Below are positions 1-12,575 of a stretch of 64,000 bases of DNA, in pieces. Location of the stretch: positions 9,734,001 through 9,798,000 of the forward strand of contig NC_079877.1 of the NCBI RefSeq assembly GCF_029227915.1, in the 5' to 3' direction. Below the pieces are notes generated by a model, which worked only from the letters and a program-made list of their open reading frames with translations, made no database searches and was not told the DNA's origin. Every line of letters starts with the position of its first letter. Within the stretch, counting starts at the first letter, position 1. Position numbers and translations under genes: made by a program. Source of the stretch: Hydractinia symbiolongicarpus (lineage: Eukaryota; Cnidaria; Hydrozoa; Anthoathecata; Hydractiniidae).

Positions 1-640
1 AAATTATAAAATTTTGAAAACCATGTAATTCGGGAAACGTGTATTTCAATAGTAAATTCACTCGTCTACGTCTGCAGTAACTTCTAGCCGTAGAAACAAA
101 AGAATATAACTGAAAACATAAGCAAGTCACATTTAACAGTACATCAATTTTATTTCCCAAGTGTCTGTCAGTGTCTACCACAATGAACCTGCACACAACA
201 TAAATACTCTTTAAAAAGCATTTTGTCCATAAGAATAGTTTCAATGTAAAGGGTGGCCTATGACTAATGTTTTATATACAAGATTTAAATAATAGGATTT
301 ACTAAAATATTTTGAATTGTTACATAATTTTAATTGAATGTTTAACATTTTTAACAACATAACACTATAGCACCCTGGACAGCCCTGATAAATTATCATA
401 AAAGGTCGTATTAAAAATTGTGTTGTATTCCTTTCAAAAGTAGGAACCATCGTGTTGAGAAGGATAGAAAAGACGAGTGAGGTTTGTTTTTAATAACAGC
501 ATTGAAGAGAAATATTTTTAATTTCAAAAAAAGAAAGAAAGTGGCAAGCACATCACAGCTCGAGTAGATTCGCCTTGCTGTAAGTCTAATGTTATTATAG
601 ATTGCAATGTTAGAAAGTTAAACTAACGACACTATGTTGC
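1..640. other. intergenic, no gene seen
   Basis: AT-rich sequence upstream of the receptor gene. Only short open frames occur and none has a splice or codon pattern I would trust. Confidence 0.5.
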
Positions 641-1150
641 GCCCGATCTCTGGTGTCGTAGAAGCCGTTAAAAATATAAGTTGCGACAGGATACATAAAC
701 AGGTAATTAAATTGCGATACCCAAGCGTTACGTTACGATACGATATGTAAACGGTATCCTGTCACACGATAAAATCGAAATGAGATGTAAATTGCACGTT
801 TAGATAAGATGGGCCGACGGTATGTTATGATACCGTAGGTAGCTAAACAGTATCCTCTGAAGCGATTAAGAATCGAAACGAAATGTAAATCGCACGATAC
901 AATAGGATAGTCCAACAGTATGTAATGATACGATGAGTGAACGGTATTCTGTGATACGAATAAAAGTAGTACATTCCGAAGCAAGATGTAAATTACACGT
1001 TACGATAAAATGCGCTAGTGTTACGTTATGATAATATAGAATAGGTAAACGATATTCCGCAACAAGATTAGGAATATAATTTGCTCTGAAATGAGATACT
1101 ACCTTAATATAAAATAAGAAAGTGTTATGTTACAATACGATGACACGACG
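640..1150. repeat. degenerate ~95-bp tandem repeat
   Basis: A phrase resembling gtaaacggtatcctgt recurs at about 747, 843, 937 and 1045, giving a spacing of 94 to 108 bp. Between these lie recurring forms of gatgtaaattgcacg and gttacgatacgat. The copies are diverged, so this is an old array of four to five units. It ends about 160 bp before the putative start codon of the receptor gene and so occupies its promoter-proximal region. Confidence 0.6.
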
Positions 1151-1311
1151 CCTTATTAACACACCATACGTGGGAGTCTTCTTTATCTGTTCAAAATATG
1201 TATAGAGAAGAGATAATTAGTGAGAATTCTTGTGAGATTAGATTTATGTGTAGTTAATTTTTTATGTTGTGTTAGAAGTAATCCTGCATCAGTCCAATGT
1301 TTTGCTAAAGG

Positions 1312-1372
1312 ATGGAACGTCACGTTGCATGCATCAAAATTCTGTTCATTTGGACATTGTGTGTAAATTCAG
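1312..1372 (+). other. signal-peptide exon 1 of the receptor
   Basis: The ATG at 1312 opens 20 codons of hydrophobic leader, then one base, then the donor GTAGGT at 1373. The phase-1 end matches the phase-1 acceptor at 2355/2356, which would create an Ala codon across the junction. No other ATG upstream of 2356 gives a leader with a compatible donor that I could find. Confidence 0.7.
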
Positions 1373-4300
1373 GTAGGTTAAAATCTTTGAGAAATAGTGA
1401 ATGGTTTTAGTATCTGACAAAAAGATAATTTGCAGTTCTTTTGCAAGCTGATCGATTCACTGTAATTCCTATGACTAAGTCTCGGTGACGGGTACAAACA
1501 ATCAATAATTTTCTTACATTTTGTTAGAAAGACATTTTAATATTTTCTTTCTACATACTTTTGTTAAGGTCACGGAGATGATACTGAAATCCTAAAAAGT
1601 TTATAATCATTTTTCTAGTTTTAAACTTTTTTAACTTTTCTAATTTTTTTTTGCTTTGCAACAAGTCTGAAACATAACCTTTCCTAAACTTCCTATACTG
1701 CATTTTTTAATAATTGATAACATCCCTATCTCTTTATCCTTACAACGCCTACAATATTTTTTATATACATAGGATTACCGAACCTAACAAATAGAGCGAT
1801 GTGAAAATAGTACTCTGGGAAACAAAAAAAATATTTATTGATTGCTTGATTGATTGATTTAATTGGCCAATTAATGTTGCGTCTATGTGATGCGACTAGT
1901 GATTTATATCTCCTTAATCCTTCTCCCAAAAGTTGTCAACTTCGCTTCCATGCTTTCTTCAAATTTTAAATTGGAAACATAGAAAAGAAAAAACAGTAAA
2001 GAAACATATAGTTAAATTAAGTTTATAGTTCCTAGTCAGGCTGAGACCTCTACTTAACACGTAGAAAACAAAATCACCCACAACATTTTCACAAAAAAGA
2101 CAGGCCCTGCTAAAAATTGATTGAGTTCAATCCTCCTTAATAAGATTTAAAAAGAAATCTTATTTTTTTAACTAATAGCTTAAGAGTGTGTGGTGTCGTC
2201 TCCGTATGTGAGTAATAAGAGGTTTAAAACCACCTGATGTGTGTTGTACCAAACTGGGTGAGATAAAGGTAAAGGGTACTTTACTGCTCATAAATTTTCC
2301 TTTAAATGTATTTAAATGTATTAAAAAAATAAGTAATACATTTTGTATATTCTAGCATTTCCGGCAGTATTATACACAGACAGTCCGACAATAAGTGGAA
2401 TATTCAATCAAAGTGCAATTATATCATTCAAAGCAAACATCACTGCGAATGATAATAGAACGGTGAAATCATTTTATGTAGAACTACCACCATCAACTCA
2501 ACAAATCGCAATAGGTAGCAATAACGTTCTTCAAGCTCTTCCAGTACCACCATTTAATTCAAGGCTAACTGCCAGTGCTGCAAACCAGGAGTATCTGCTG
2601 CAGGTTAACCCGTTAAAGTTTTCAGATGATTATACTTTTCGAGGTGTTTTGATTTATTTATTGAACAACAATATCAATAATCCCATTGCAGTTGAACAGG
2701 ATGTAAAACTTGATGTGCTTGGTAAGTTGCGAAGTATGATTGCATGTTTGTTGCAATATTTTTTGCCTATTGTTTCGATTTATGAGCGACTGGTATTTGA
2801 ATTTTCCTACACAAGATTGAGAATATAAAAATTAAATCATAGAATGGCATTTCAATTGTTTTTCAGTTCTATTTATTTTTGATATGTGTGCTCTTTTTTC
2901 AAACTGACGCAGTATGAAAGGGTGGACCTTTAGAACAACCAATCAATTTTTTGTAACTATGTATACAAACTGCATTATTAAACTTACAAGAAGTTTATAT
3001 AAAATTCTTTAACTGTTAATAAGATTTAAATCCTAAAGGGTACTTGAGGTTCTAAGTACTTAAATGAGGTTCCAAACTGGGATTTATTCAAAGCACTTGA
3101 TAAAAGACCATATACGTTTGTTGTGGGATACTACTATTCATTAGCTCGTAGAAAGATCCATGGAGAATTCTTGCCTCTCTACAAAGCCGATATATCGCAG
3201 TTAAAATATTATAAAATATCTAAGATTTTGGATAGATTTTTAATACATTTAAACCTCACTTAGTTAAATTTAAGCAGGCTCATTATTTATTTGTTCCCCA
3301 TTTAAAAGAACATGTATAAGCTAATCTCAAACACTGAAAAGAAATTAAAAATTAATCCTATTTCCTGGAAACCTCAAAAAACTATGTCTGTTTCTTTTTA
3401 TTTCAGGTGGACCGCATGTGTGTGGAGATGATCTCCCTTCAAATATTACTCTTAATGCAACATTTTCTGTTGTGTTGAGCATACATTTATGTGGTCGTCA
3501 AAAACCATTGGTAACATGGAGTATAGATAACGAAACAGTCACAACACATTATTCGAATACAACTGAAAATACAACTGCAGACGCCCAATATGTATATAGT
3601 GTTGTGTTACCTAAAGTATCTGCATCCATGTGTGGGAAAACACTGAAGTATATAGCAACTGGATATGAATCTGACAAAATTGGAACCGCCTTGTTAGATA
3701 CCCAATGTATGTGTATCATGTTTTTTGTAAACATGTAAGCGCATACCAGATAGAACCTTCCCTAAAACAATACACATTATTGGGACCTTTGGCTCTGCCG
3801 GATTTTGATGTTTTGGAGGAGCTAAAATTTTTGCCGATTTGACAAACTTAAATTGAAAAACTGACAGCAACTTATAACTTAGATTTATAAGTTGATAAGA
3901 AGGAAATGACATTCTAATTTCACTATGTAGTCAATTAAATTTTTTAATAATTTTAACTTTTGGTATATTTTTTTAGTTAAGCCACCTGCGGTCGTTATTA
4001 CACAATCTTACAAGGACTTACTGTGCGTACGTACCACTTGGGACCCAATTGATATTGGCCTATGTACAGGTTATTACGAGGTCAACTTGATGAACAGCTC
4101 TGATAAAACTGTGCATTCAGCAGTTCTTAACGACACTACAGCGGATTTTACGTATTGTTACAACACCAGCAGTGGTTTAATTAATGTCACATATGTACGT
4201 GTGCGAGCCTTATACGGAAAACAGTTTGGAATGTGGAGTCAACGGAATGTCTCACTTACTGCACCTACAACCGTGTCGACAACAACAAAGTCAGACAGTT

Positions 4301-6637
4301 CAGGTTAGATTGCTTTTTTAAATTGACGACACGTGTAAAAGAACGCCAGCACAACTGTAATCCCAGAATCCAACACAATTGTAGTCCCAGAATCCAACAC
4401 AATTTTAATCTCAATATCCAGTAGAACTGTAAATCCAGAATCCAACACAATTGTTGTCCCAAAATTCAACACAATTGTTGTCCCAAAATTCAACACAGTT
4501 GTAGTCCCAGAATCTAACACAATTGTAGTCCCAGAATCCAACACAATTGTAGTAGTCCCACAATCCAATACAACAATTCTTAAGGGAACATGCCATGCTT
4601 GTTTTATTTTTTCGATTATTTTGTATCAAACAATGTGTTACTAAGCTTCTTATTGTAATTTTTCATCCACTCTTTAAAAAGATGCGGCAACAACAACACT
4701 AAAACTGACCACAACTGTAACTACAGCTGCTACTGGTAGTCCAGGTAGGATATAAAAGAAATGCACAATACAATTTCCTTCAGCTGCACAAAGAAAATCA
4801 TCACAATTATGAGCATGTAGACAGAAGAATATTATAAAAAACCTATGCTAGACACAAGGCACGAACATCACCTTTTCACGTAATGGTAAAGAAATAGCAA
4901 ATCCAGAACTTAGTACACTTTGCATTGCAAACCGTATTGTACAAGTTTGGTGTACACATTTTGCAATAATTCTATGTACAGTTGCACGAATTTCGTCAAT
5001 TACATTTACCACTTAGAACTTATGGCGACCGCCGTACGACGACGTGCCGATATACAGCACTTACAGAAACCTATATTTTCTGATATGATCTCATTTAGGA
5101 GCAGCAGGAGATGATGATGACGACGATGATAAAACACTCATCATCGCTATTGGAGCAGGTGCTGGAGGGTTGGTGGTCCTTATTATAATAATCGTGTTAA
5201 TCTGTTGTTGTTGTGGATGTTGTGGAAGAAAGAAAGGTAGGTGTTACGCAAGCTAGATTCCTAGTTTTTTCTTAAATCTATTAAACCCGTGCTTTTCGAT
5301 ACTTTTAGTGGGGGGATTTCTTTGAACTACTTAAAACAAACGCATTGGCAAAACTCTATATTATGTTAATACAAACTAGAAAAATATGATGTCCTTTTTA
5401 TTAAAGATGGATCCTTGGCAATGGATCAAAAGGTTTTTGTTTTCAACCAAAAAAGTAATTATTTAATGAGTAATGAGATCATCACGAAGTATAAAATGTT
5501 GTTTTTACTTTGGTGATAAAAAAAGATTCACTCCGATTTTGTCATCTTCGTGTCAATAAATTATGCACCAACAGAATATTGCATTATCGTAACCGAAAGA
5601 AAGAAAAATTGGGATCATAATCGATATTCCCTTCAAACATGGTCTACATTTTACTTTAACTTCCCATTTATCGCCTTAGCAACTGCTTAGAAACTACATC
5701 AAAATCAAAATAAATAAATAAATGTTAGTAAAATCAGGAAGATAGAAACGAGTCCAATGGTATAATGGTAAAATCAATACGTTGCACATATTCCAAAGAC
5801 AGTCGTTTGTTTGATGCATAACCCAAAATATAAACCTCTAATCAAAAAACAAAATTTTGCATCTATCTTCTTTATATTAATATCATCCATGTTTTGTCTG
5901 CCTTTTCTCATAAGGGTTACGCCACAACTTTATTTCAAACCCCCCGCAGAGTAACAGACAAACAAGAATGAACGAAATTTTGATTTGGTATGACCAAAAA
6001 CGTGATATGACGAGCAAAATCCTGTGGAGCTAACGGCTACTTATTTGTCAGTAAGAGTTCCAACAATAAATAAGGGGCTAAAATTACAAACCTATCTAAC
6101 AGTTAAGTAAATTGAAAATATTGTTTACTAGAAAAAGACGATCTACAAAGGCATTCAGTGCGCGGGTACAGTTACCGCGAGACAAGCAACAATAATATTA
6201 CTGCTGACGTCTACAAAAATGATGTAGAGATGGGTAATGCAAATACGTACACAGAATTTCCCGCAGAAAATAAAGACGAGTTAGCTGAGAATGAAAACAA
6301 TACGAGAGAAAATGAAGTTGCATATAAGGATATGAGCGTAGAATTTGACAACAAGGAGGAGGGTGAGGAACAGGAGGTCAAGGATGAGGATGATGAGCAT
6401 GAATTTGTTTCCGTAGCTCAATTAAAATATTATGATCCGGAAGAGTTTAAAATCAAAAAAACACCAACAATAGAGAATTTAAACACTGAAAAGCCAACAG
6501 AAGAAGAGCATAAAGCGAATCTTGGATATGTTGAAAACAGAACTTATAATGATGACGAATTTGACACGGACAGCGATCATGATTATGAAAATTATGACGT
6601 CACTAACAATGAAAAACCGGAACACGAAAATCATTAA
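1312..6637 (+). CDS. type I membrane receptor with Ig-like and FN3-like domains (Alr-like architecture)
   Basis: Likely cell-surface recognition receptor. Exons: 1312-1372, 2356-2721, 3407-3706, 3977-4303, 4682-4744, 5099-5236, 6132-6637. All introns are GT-AG and phase 1, and the sum (1761 nt) gives 586 aa. Residues 1-20 (MERHVACIKILFIWTLCVNS) are a signal peptide. Residues 21-142 form a domain without cysteine. Residues 143-242 form a second Ig-like domain with VTWSID and several cysteines. Residues 243-351 are FN3-like (TTWDPI, YVRVRAL, GMWSQ). Residues 352-372 are a Thr-rich stalk. A run of seven Asp precedes a helix at about 386-411, followed by CCCCGCC and basic residues. The tail (419-586) is very acidic and holds 11 tyrosines, including YKDM and YENY. 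Many N-x-S/T sites lie outside the membrane. One domain per phase-1 exon is the plan of Hydractinia Alr genes. Orthology is inference; the gene structure is firm except exon 1, which is likely. Confidence 0.85.
4349..4575. repeat. 24-bp minisatellite in receptor intron 4
   Basis: About nine imperfect copies of a 24-bp unit (caattgtagtcccagaatcc plus four bases) lie between the FN3 exon and the stalk exon. The period is a multiple of three. One plus-strand frame reads NTIVVPES repeatedly and stays open through the array, which also produces spurious minus-strand frames. Confidence 0.85.
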
Positions 6638-7926
6638 ACTTGAAGGGATGAGAAATGCGACAATATAAAAATAGTCAATCTAAGAAATGGGAGAATAAAT
6701 CTTCTATTTTTTTCTATACATTAAGCTTGAAATAATCTTAGTTGGAATTTCAGAATATTCACAGAGGAAAAGTATTATTAGAAACAAGCTGTTAAGGAAA
6801 AATCTGCCAGATTTATTTGAAAGAAGATGCAGAAAGCAATTGCAAATTTTGGTTGATGTAAATATTTTTTAATCACGTTTATCTCTAAACATTACGAACG
6901 TCATGCAGCAGACTTGAAATGTACATTTAATGCTGTTGTCAATCCATTTTGGAAATGCGCTTATCACTTCAATAATATTAATTTTCCAATAATTACTTTA
7001 TCACTTTGATAAATTTATTTATTTGTTTATTCTTAATTAGTTTATTTTTATTTATTTACCACATATTTTTGTACAAAATTGCTTTTTAAGAAACATAAAC
7101 CAGTTTAAACGGCGTTCATAATACGTTTCAACTGTTTTAACAGTTCTAAGCGAAAAAAAATATGTTTGTATTTTACGTTGAGTTAAGAATCAAAGTTTTT
7201 TGAAAATAATTTTCTTAATCAATAACTAAGTCTTTGAAGAGTTTGGAACTGTTATATTCTTCACAGCCACCAATGCCGTTACTGTCATATATAAACACGT
7301 ATATATGACACATATATAACATGAACAAGACATATATGAAAAAGATGATATGTGTTAGAAACCCCAAAGAACCAAGAAACACTCAACGCAGTATTGAAAT
7401 TTAACTAAAATTTACTGAGTTCTGACTTTTTTGGCATCTGGTCTGACAAAGAATTTGGATTTTTGTTACGTTTCTGCAAAATAATAATGTTTAATCTTGG
7501 AGGTTTAATAGAGTATTCATAGCATCAGTAGGAATAGAATTTTGTTAAAAACAAAATCTTCTTCGTTGTGTATGCTAAGCAACTCTTGACCAAAAACCAA
7601 AATGCTCTACATGTAAATTAGAATAACTTTTCTTATCAACTCGAGTACAGAGTACAGAATTTATAGTTTTCCTCTTTAAGTGGAGCAATCTAATAAATGA
7701 AATCATATTTTTGATTTGTCATGGACTTGGTCATGCTGTTTTTTACACAATTATTCAGCTCGGCTAGCTAGTTACCATACGTTGGTTTCTTCATGTGTGG
7801 GACCATTAACAATAAAAATTCAAACGAATTCTCACAGGGCTTCTCTCTATTCCCAAAAAACTTCTGTGGACTTATATGATTTTTGTTGTAATAAAATGTT
7901 ATTTTACGATGATCTTTTTTTTTTCT
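6638..7926. other. receptor 3' end and intergenic sequence
   Basis: A canonical AATAAA lies at 6694-6699, 57 bases after the receptor stop codon, and probably ends its transcript. The rest is AT-rich with a few tatata tracts near 7300 and no convincing gene. Confidence 0.5.
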
Positions 7927-8212
7927 TTGGTGCATCGACTCGTAACCTAGTGGTAAAGCGTTCGCATTCAGTGCGGGAGGTCTTGACAGAGAACATAAGA
8001 GTGTGAATCTATTCTTTCTGCTTAGCGTTCAGCGTGAGAATAGGATTAGGCGGTTGTCTAGTTCAGCAATTGCTGTGCTTGCACGACTTTTGTGCCACAA
8101 ATGGGAGCTTCAAATGCGCTAGGACTCCCTTCGCAGGATCCTTTTTTGTAGCAGTACCAATAGGAACTGAAAAGGCTATCCTGGGAAAATAATTTCAAAA
8201 ATAATAAAAAAA
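7927..8212 (+). repeat. tRNA-derived SINE, copy 1
   Basis: The head has an A-box-like phrase (aacctagtggtaaagcg) followed by gttcgcattcagtgcggg. The B box is decayed. The body contains gggagcttcaaatgcgctag and actcccttcgcagg, and the tail runs into an A/T-rich stretch with aataataa. The same body is found in inverted orientation at 23686-23990 (agctttaattgcactagg, cccctttgcagg), which defines a family. Confidence 0.65.
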
Positions 8213-10499
8213 TTTATATTCATGTCACTTTAGATTTCACTTTTTGGGTAATTGTGCAAAAAAGTTTTCATCATACAAAATTATTAATATCTCATTGCTT
8301 TGAGCATAAAACTACACAAAAAGATCAACGAAACACTTCTAAACCACTTGTCTTGAAACTCCTTTATAGCCACATCTAGTTTGTGTGTATTTCGATAATC
8401 AATAGTCAACACTTTTAATCTTAGACAAGCATCAAAATAGTAATTTTTAAGTCCTGTCACACAAGTATTTTTTTTTTTAAAAAAGTTTAAATGCTAAAAC
8501 AAGCTCAATAAGGCAAGCTAGAAAAGCAAATAGTAGCTTTTCGCGCGCTCCATTTGTTAGAAAAAAGACACTTTGATTAAATTAAACCCTGAATATGACA
8601 CATGGACTAAAAGTTTCACGTAAGTTATAAGTTGTTAAACGGAGATAAAATTTCTGAAAGATATATAAACATTATATGTTATTATTAATGTTTTTCTACT
8701 TAGTTTTTGCAATTAGAAAAGTTTTTTTATACAAACTGCGGATCTTATTTTTGTGATTTGCTGTTACAAGTGCAATTTTGACGAATTTAATTTTGCAAAT
8801 GTGCAAGAACGATGTACGACGTAACAAAGGAGCTGTTCCAGAAAGATAACTCAATGATGCTCAACTTCCATCCATTGATTTATCTTACGAATCTGGTAGT
8901 CGTTGTCTGGAATGATCGTAAGCCAAAAACAAATTCAAGACAACATCCGATTATAAAGGTATATATAGGCAATTCCTGATTTGCTCAAAATATTCGCGTT
9001 TAGTTGCAGTTTTACAGGTAAGCATTTTTTTGTCTTTTAAAATAGGTGGATTTGTTAGCTTGGGCCACAATGAAGTACGGGACATCAATTAAGTTTGTAA
9101 AGAGGTAAGAGCACCTAAATTTGAAAATTAGTGGGGAATCGTTATCAGCCGTATCAGCAAAATGTAATAACGAAGTTGGTTTAAACGTCTCTGCGAGAGA
9201 ATTTTGGATAAGGGACAAATTGCATAGCTTTGGTGTAGTTTGAATGCAAAGTTGAAAACAAAAAGAACTTAAGGTATTCTTTTTCCAATTGGCGCAGATG
9301 ATATTGCGAAAAAGTGTTTTGCAGCAATCTGTCGCGTTAGATTCGATAGAAAATTAGTTTTGCTATAGTGCGCAGTATAACAAAGTGAATGAGAAAATCT
9401 ACTATCAGAAAAAAAACGAAATATTTATGTACTTATTTATGTATTTACAAAGGTTGCATTGTTGCAGCTATGGAGAGTGTTTAAAAAACAGCAACTGTGT
9501 TAATTTTTTGCTAGCGATTGTAGATTGAAATTGCATCTTCTAATCAACGGCTTTGTAAATAGACGATTTCAGGCAAGCATTTAAACTCTTAGTGTCTTTT
9601 ATGATAATACTTTCTAATGATTATAGTAAGTATTCGCGAAACCTCGTGTTAATAATTCCTCTTGATGTGATAAAGTTGTGCCGTAAGATTTAATGTCTGA
9701 GAATAATGTAAAAGCTCATGATATAAGCTGTGCCGTGTAGAACTGCTAGATTACGGCTGCTTCCAACACGCTAGATATTGGTTTTATAAGCTGTGCCAAG
9801 CCGAACCCTGTAAATAGTTTATGAAAGAGACTCGGAACAGCACATAATATATCACGAGCCTAAAGAAAATCTTTAAATTTTAACGATTATGAAGTATTTC
9901 ATTAAATTTTTAAGACTAGCTTGGAGTGAGGCTATAATCTATGGTTCTAGAAGATATGATATATAACGACTTAGCAAGCAGGTGTATAAAAGATAGATAT
10001 CAAAGTTAGGATCGTAGCTATGCAACGTCACAAAAGAGTTATTGAGAAAAACTTAAAGTTCTTAGGTAATTAATTACTTAATTACTTACTATTTTTACTT
10101 CCTTAAACAACAATTATTTGTTAATTTATGTGGGCGTAGTAAGGTTAAGAAATTTATTTGATGTTAAAATTTATTTTTATAATTTAAAATCCGCAAAACT
10201 TTACTTTATCAGGTAAGATGAAATCGCATTCGGGGTGATTTGTTGCAGATTAGATTAAAGTGTCATTGTGGTTCATTGGGTTGTTGAGGGATGGTTTGGG
10301 GTCATGAGTGACTGGTTTCGGATCATTGGGTGATGTATGGGGGTTGTTGGGATTTATTGGGAATCATTATTAAACTGTTGATATGACCAATAAAATATCG
10401 AAGAAACAAAGTAAGGTAATAAAGGTAATAGATTAAATTGGCTTCCCCGATTCAATCTTTGTATAAAGTACGATATCGCACATTCACGCTCTCCATTGT
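8213..10499. other. intergenic, no gene seen
   Basis: AT-rich sequence with short frames only. I see no domain, RNA gene or clear mobile-element end. Confidence 0.45.
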
Positions 10500-11250
10500 T
10501 GGCAAGATGCATCAGAGTTATTATGGTATTCATACGAATGAACTGAAAAATGTCAAATGTGGAGGACTCTATACTTGGAACGTTCATATTTTTAATATAT
10601 GTTAACGATTTGCCTTTTGCATCGACACTTTATTCTTTTGGGTGATGATACTAACTTATTCTATGCTCATAAATATATCAAAACTCTCTTCATTTTGGTA
10701 GACAATTAACTGGTTAGTTATAATGAATGGTTTAAAGCAAACAAACTGTGCCTAAATGTAAATAAAACAAAATATACGCTATTCTGCAAAAATTCTAAAA
10801 CAGACGACTTGCCATTAAAACTTCCAGATCTATGTATAAATAAAATTAGCATAAAAAGGGAAAGTTCTTTAAACTTTTTAGGTGTTCTTATTGACGAAAA
10901 CTTGTATTGGAAAACCCATATACAAACTGTAGAAAATCAGATTTCTAAAAACATTGGAATATTATACAAACCAAAGCCATTACTAATTTATCATATTCTT
11001 AAAAATTTATACTTTTTCCTTATTCGCAGCTATTTAATATATTGTAACGTTGTCTAGGCTAGCACTAGTCATTCTAAGCTTACACAAATTTACAGCAAAC
11101 AAAAGCACACATGTCGCATAATATTTGGCAAGGACACAGCTTAACCATTACTAAGAGAAATAGGGGGCCTTGAGTATCTATATACTGACACCAGCTTCTG
11201 TTGTTTATATATAAAATCAGGTATGCCGTTCTAAAAATAAAACAGGTATC
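10500..11250 (+). pseudogene. decayed non-LTR retrotransposon reverse transcriptase
   Basis: Plus-strand pieces read ELKNVKCG, then DSILGTFIFLIYVNDLPFAS, then DDTNLFYAHKYIKTL, NEWFKANKLCLNVNKTKY, FLGVLIDENLYWKTHI and CRIIFGKDTA. These are the C-terminal RT motifs of jockey/CR1-like LINEs: SILGPLLF, the YADD catalytic box and FLGV. The A of the ADD box is lost in a frameshift near 10642, the VPQG loop is deleted, and stop codons occur at about 10707 and 11055. The 5' two thirds of the element are absent, as expected for a 5'-truncated insertion. It is inactive. Confidence 0.8.
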
Positions 11251-12236
11251 ACACAAGATATTCAATAAATAATTTGAACATTCCAAAGACTTTACTAGTG
11301 ACCAGTCGATACTTACTATCTTATAGTGTGCCATTGTGATGAAAACTATCTTGAATGAAGACAAAAAAATCTATTTGCTTGTTGACGCATTTTAAGGAAA
11401 CCAAAAGGCATTTCTTGTTACTTCATGATTTAGATTATTCGCAATATTTGTAGTCAATATTTTGTTGCTGCATTCTTCAAACTTTTATGTAAACAATCAG
11501 CAACCCGAAATTTGCTGATCACTAATCTCTCTTTTGTGTGAAATAGGCTTATTTGATATTCTTCTGCTTAAAAATTTATACGAAGAATATAGCAGTGCTC
11601 TATATGGATTGAAAAAACGCGATTAATACAGGCAAAATAGTTGGAAAGCTAATTAAAAACAGTGAAAAGGTTGCTATAAGCGTAGCGATGCACTTAAACA
11701 TCAGGGAAAGAGTTGACTTTGGCAAAGAATACCCATTTCGATGGTAATGTCGGATAAATTATGTCTCCAGTACATGTTTAAAATATTTTTTTAGAAATAG
11801 AAGAGAGTCTTTAAATACGGTAGCAACTAACGGACCCCTAAAAATTGGACTCGATTTTCTATTCCTCTGCGAAAATCTAGTCAAAATCTCAAAAAAATTG
11901 CTCAAAAAGTGGACAAGCTATTATTAACAAGCACTTGGTTCATTAGACGCCTTCTTATACATGTGTTGACTACTAACTTTTTCTCTCGATCTCCAAAAAA
12001 GTTTTATTTGCTTATTGTCTTGAATTAACAGAAAGTAAACGAAGAAGTATACTAAGTTCATCTCGGAATTTTTTTATCTCAAACGTTTGGAAATTTTAAA
12101 TTTCAGTTCCTTTACAATGTTTTCTAAAATAAAAAAAAAGCTTACCTGGACTTTCTAGTCAATAGCCACCTTCACGATTTCGAATACGCCAACAATGTCT
12201 GCTTCAAAATTTCGAAATATGAATAATAACTTAGTG
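11251..12236. other. LINE 3' remnant or intergenic
   Basis: This may include the eroded 3' end of the LINE. I see no gene. Confidence 0.35.
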
Positions 12237-12575
12237 TCTATATTATTATACCTGCATACGTCTGTCTGTCACGCAAAATGGTAGGTCCAACTTCTTATAT
12301 TGCTTAAGTTCGGATAGTGATATTGATCAAAAATAAAATCAATACTATCCAATCTAATGTTTGGGGCGATAGTTATCAGGAGTTTGGTTACGACAATTTT
12401 TTTTCTCTTTTTGACTTGTTCATTGTCTATATTGAATGCAACTAGTTCTAACAGAATTACTGTGCGATATTTAGCCAAAAGAGAAAGACATGTTTTATCA
12501 TTAAAGAAAACAACGCCGAGAGATTGTAAGGGAAATTGTAGTTATTAGATGAATTTCATCCGTACGTTAAGGTAC
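12237..12575 (+). mobile_element. possible diverged Helitron fragment
   Basis: The left side (tctatattattatacctgca then cgtctgtctgtcacg) resembles the 5' end of the tandem Helitrons at 49318 (tctctataataatacg then gtgtctgtctgtg). The right side has a hairpin (gatgaatttcatc) about ten bases from a degenerate terminus. A second hairpin (ggatagtgatattgat against atcaatactatcc) lies inside. Ends are approximate. Confidence 0.35.

Noticed and set aside
4265-4629. Minus-strand ORFs rich in Asp, Ser and Val
   Set aside because: They are antisense readings of the 24-bp intron repeat.
5750-5790. A-box-like word (ccaatggtataatggtaaaatc)
   Set aside because: No B box, acceptor stem or SINE body follows it.
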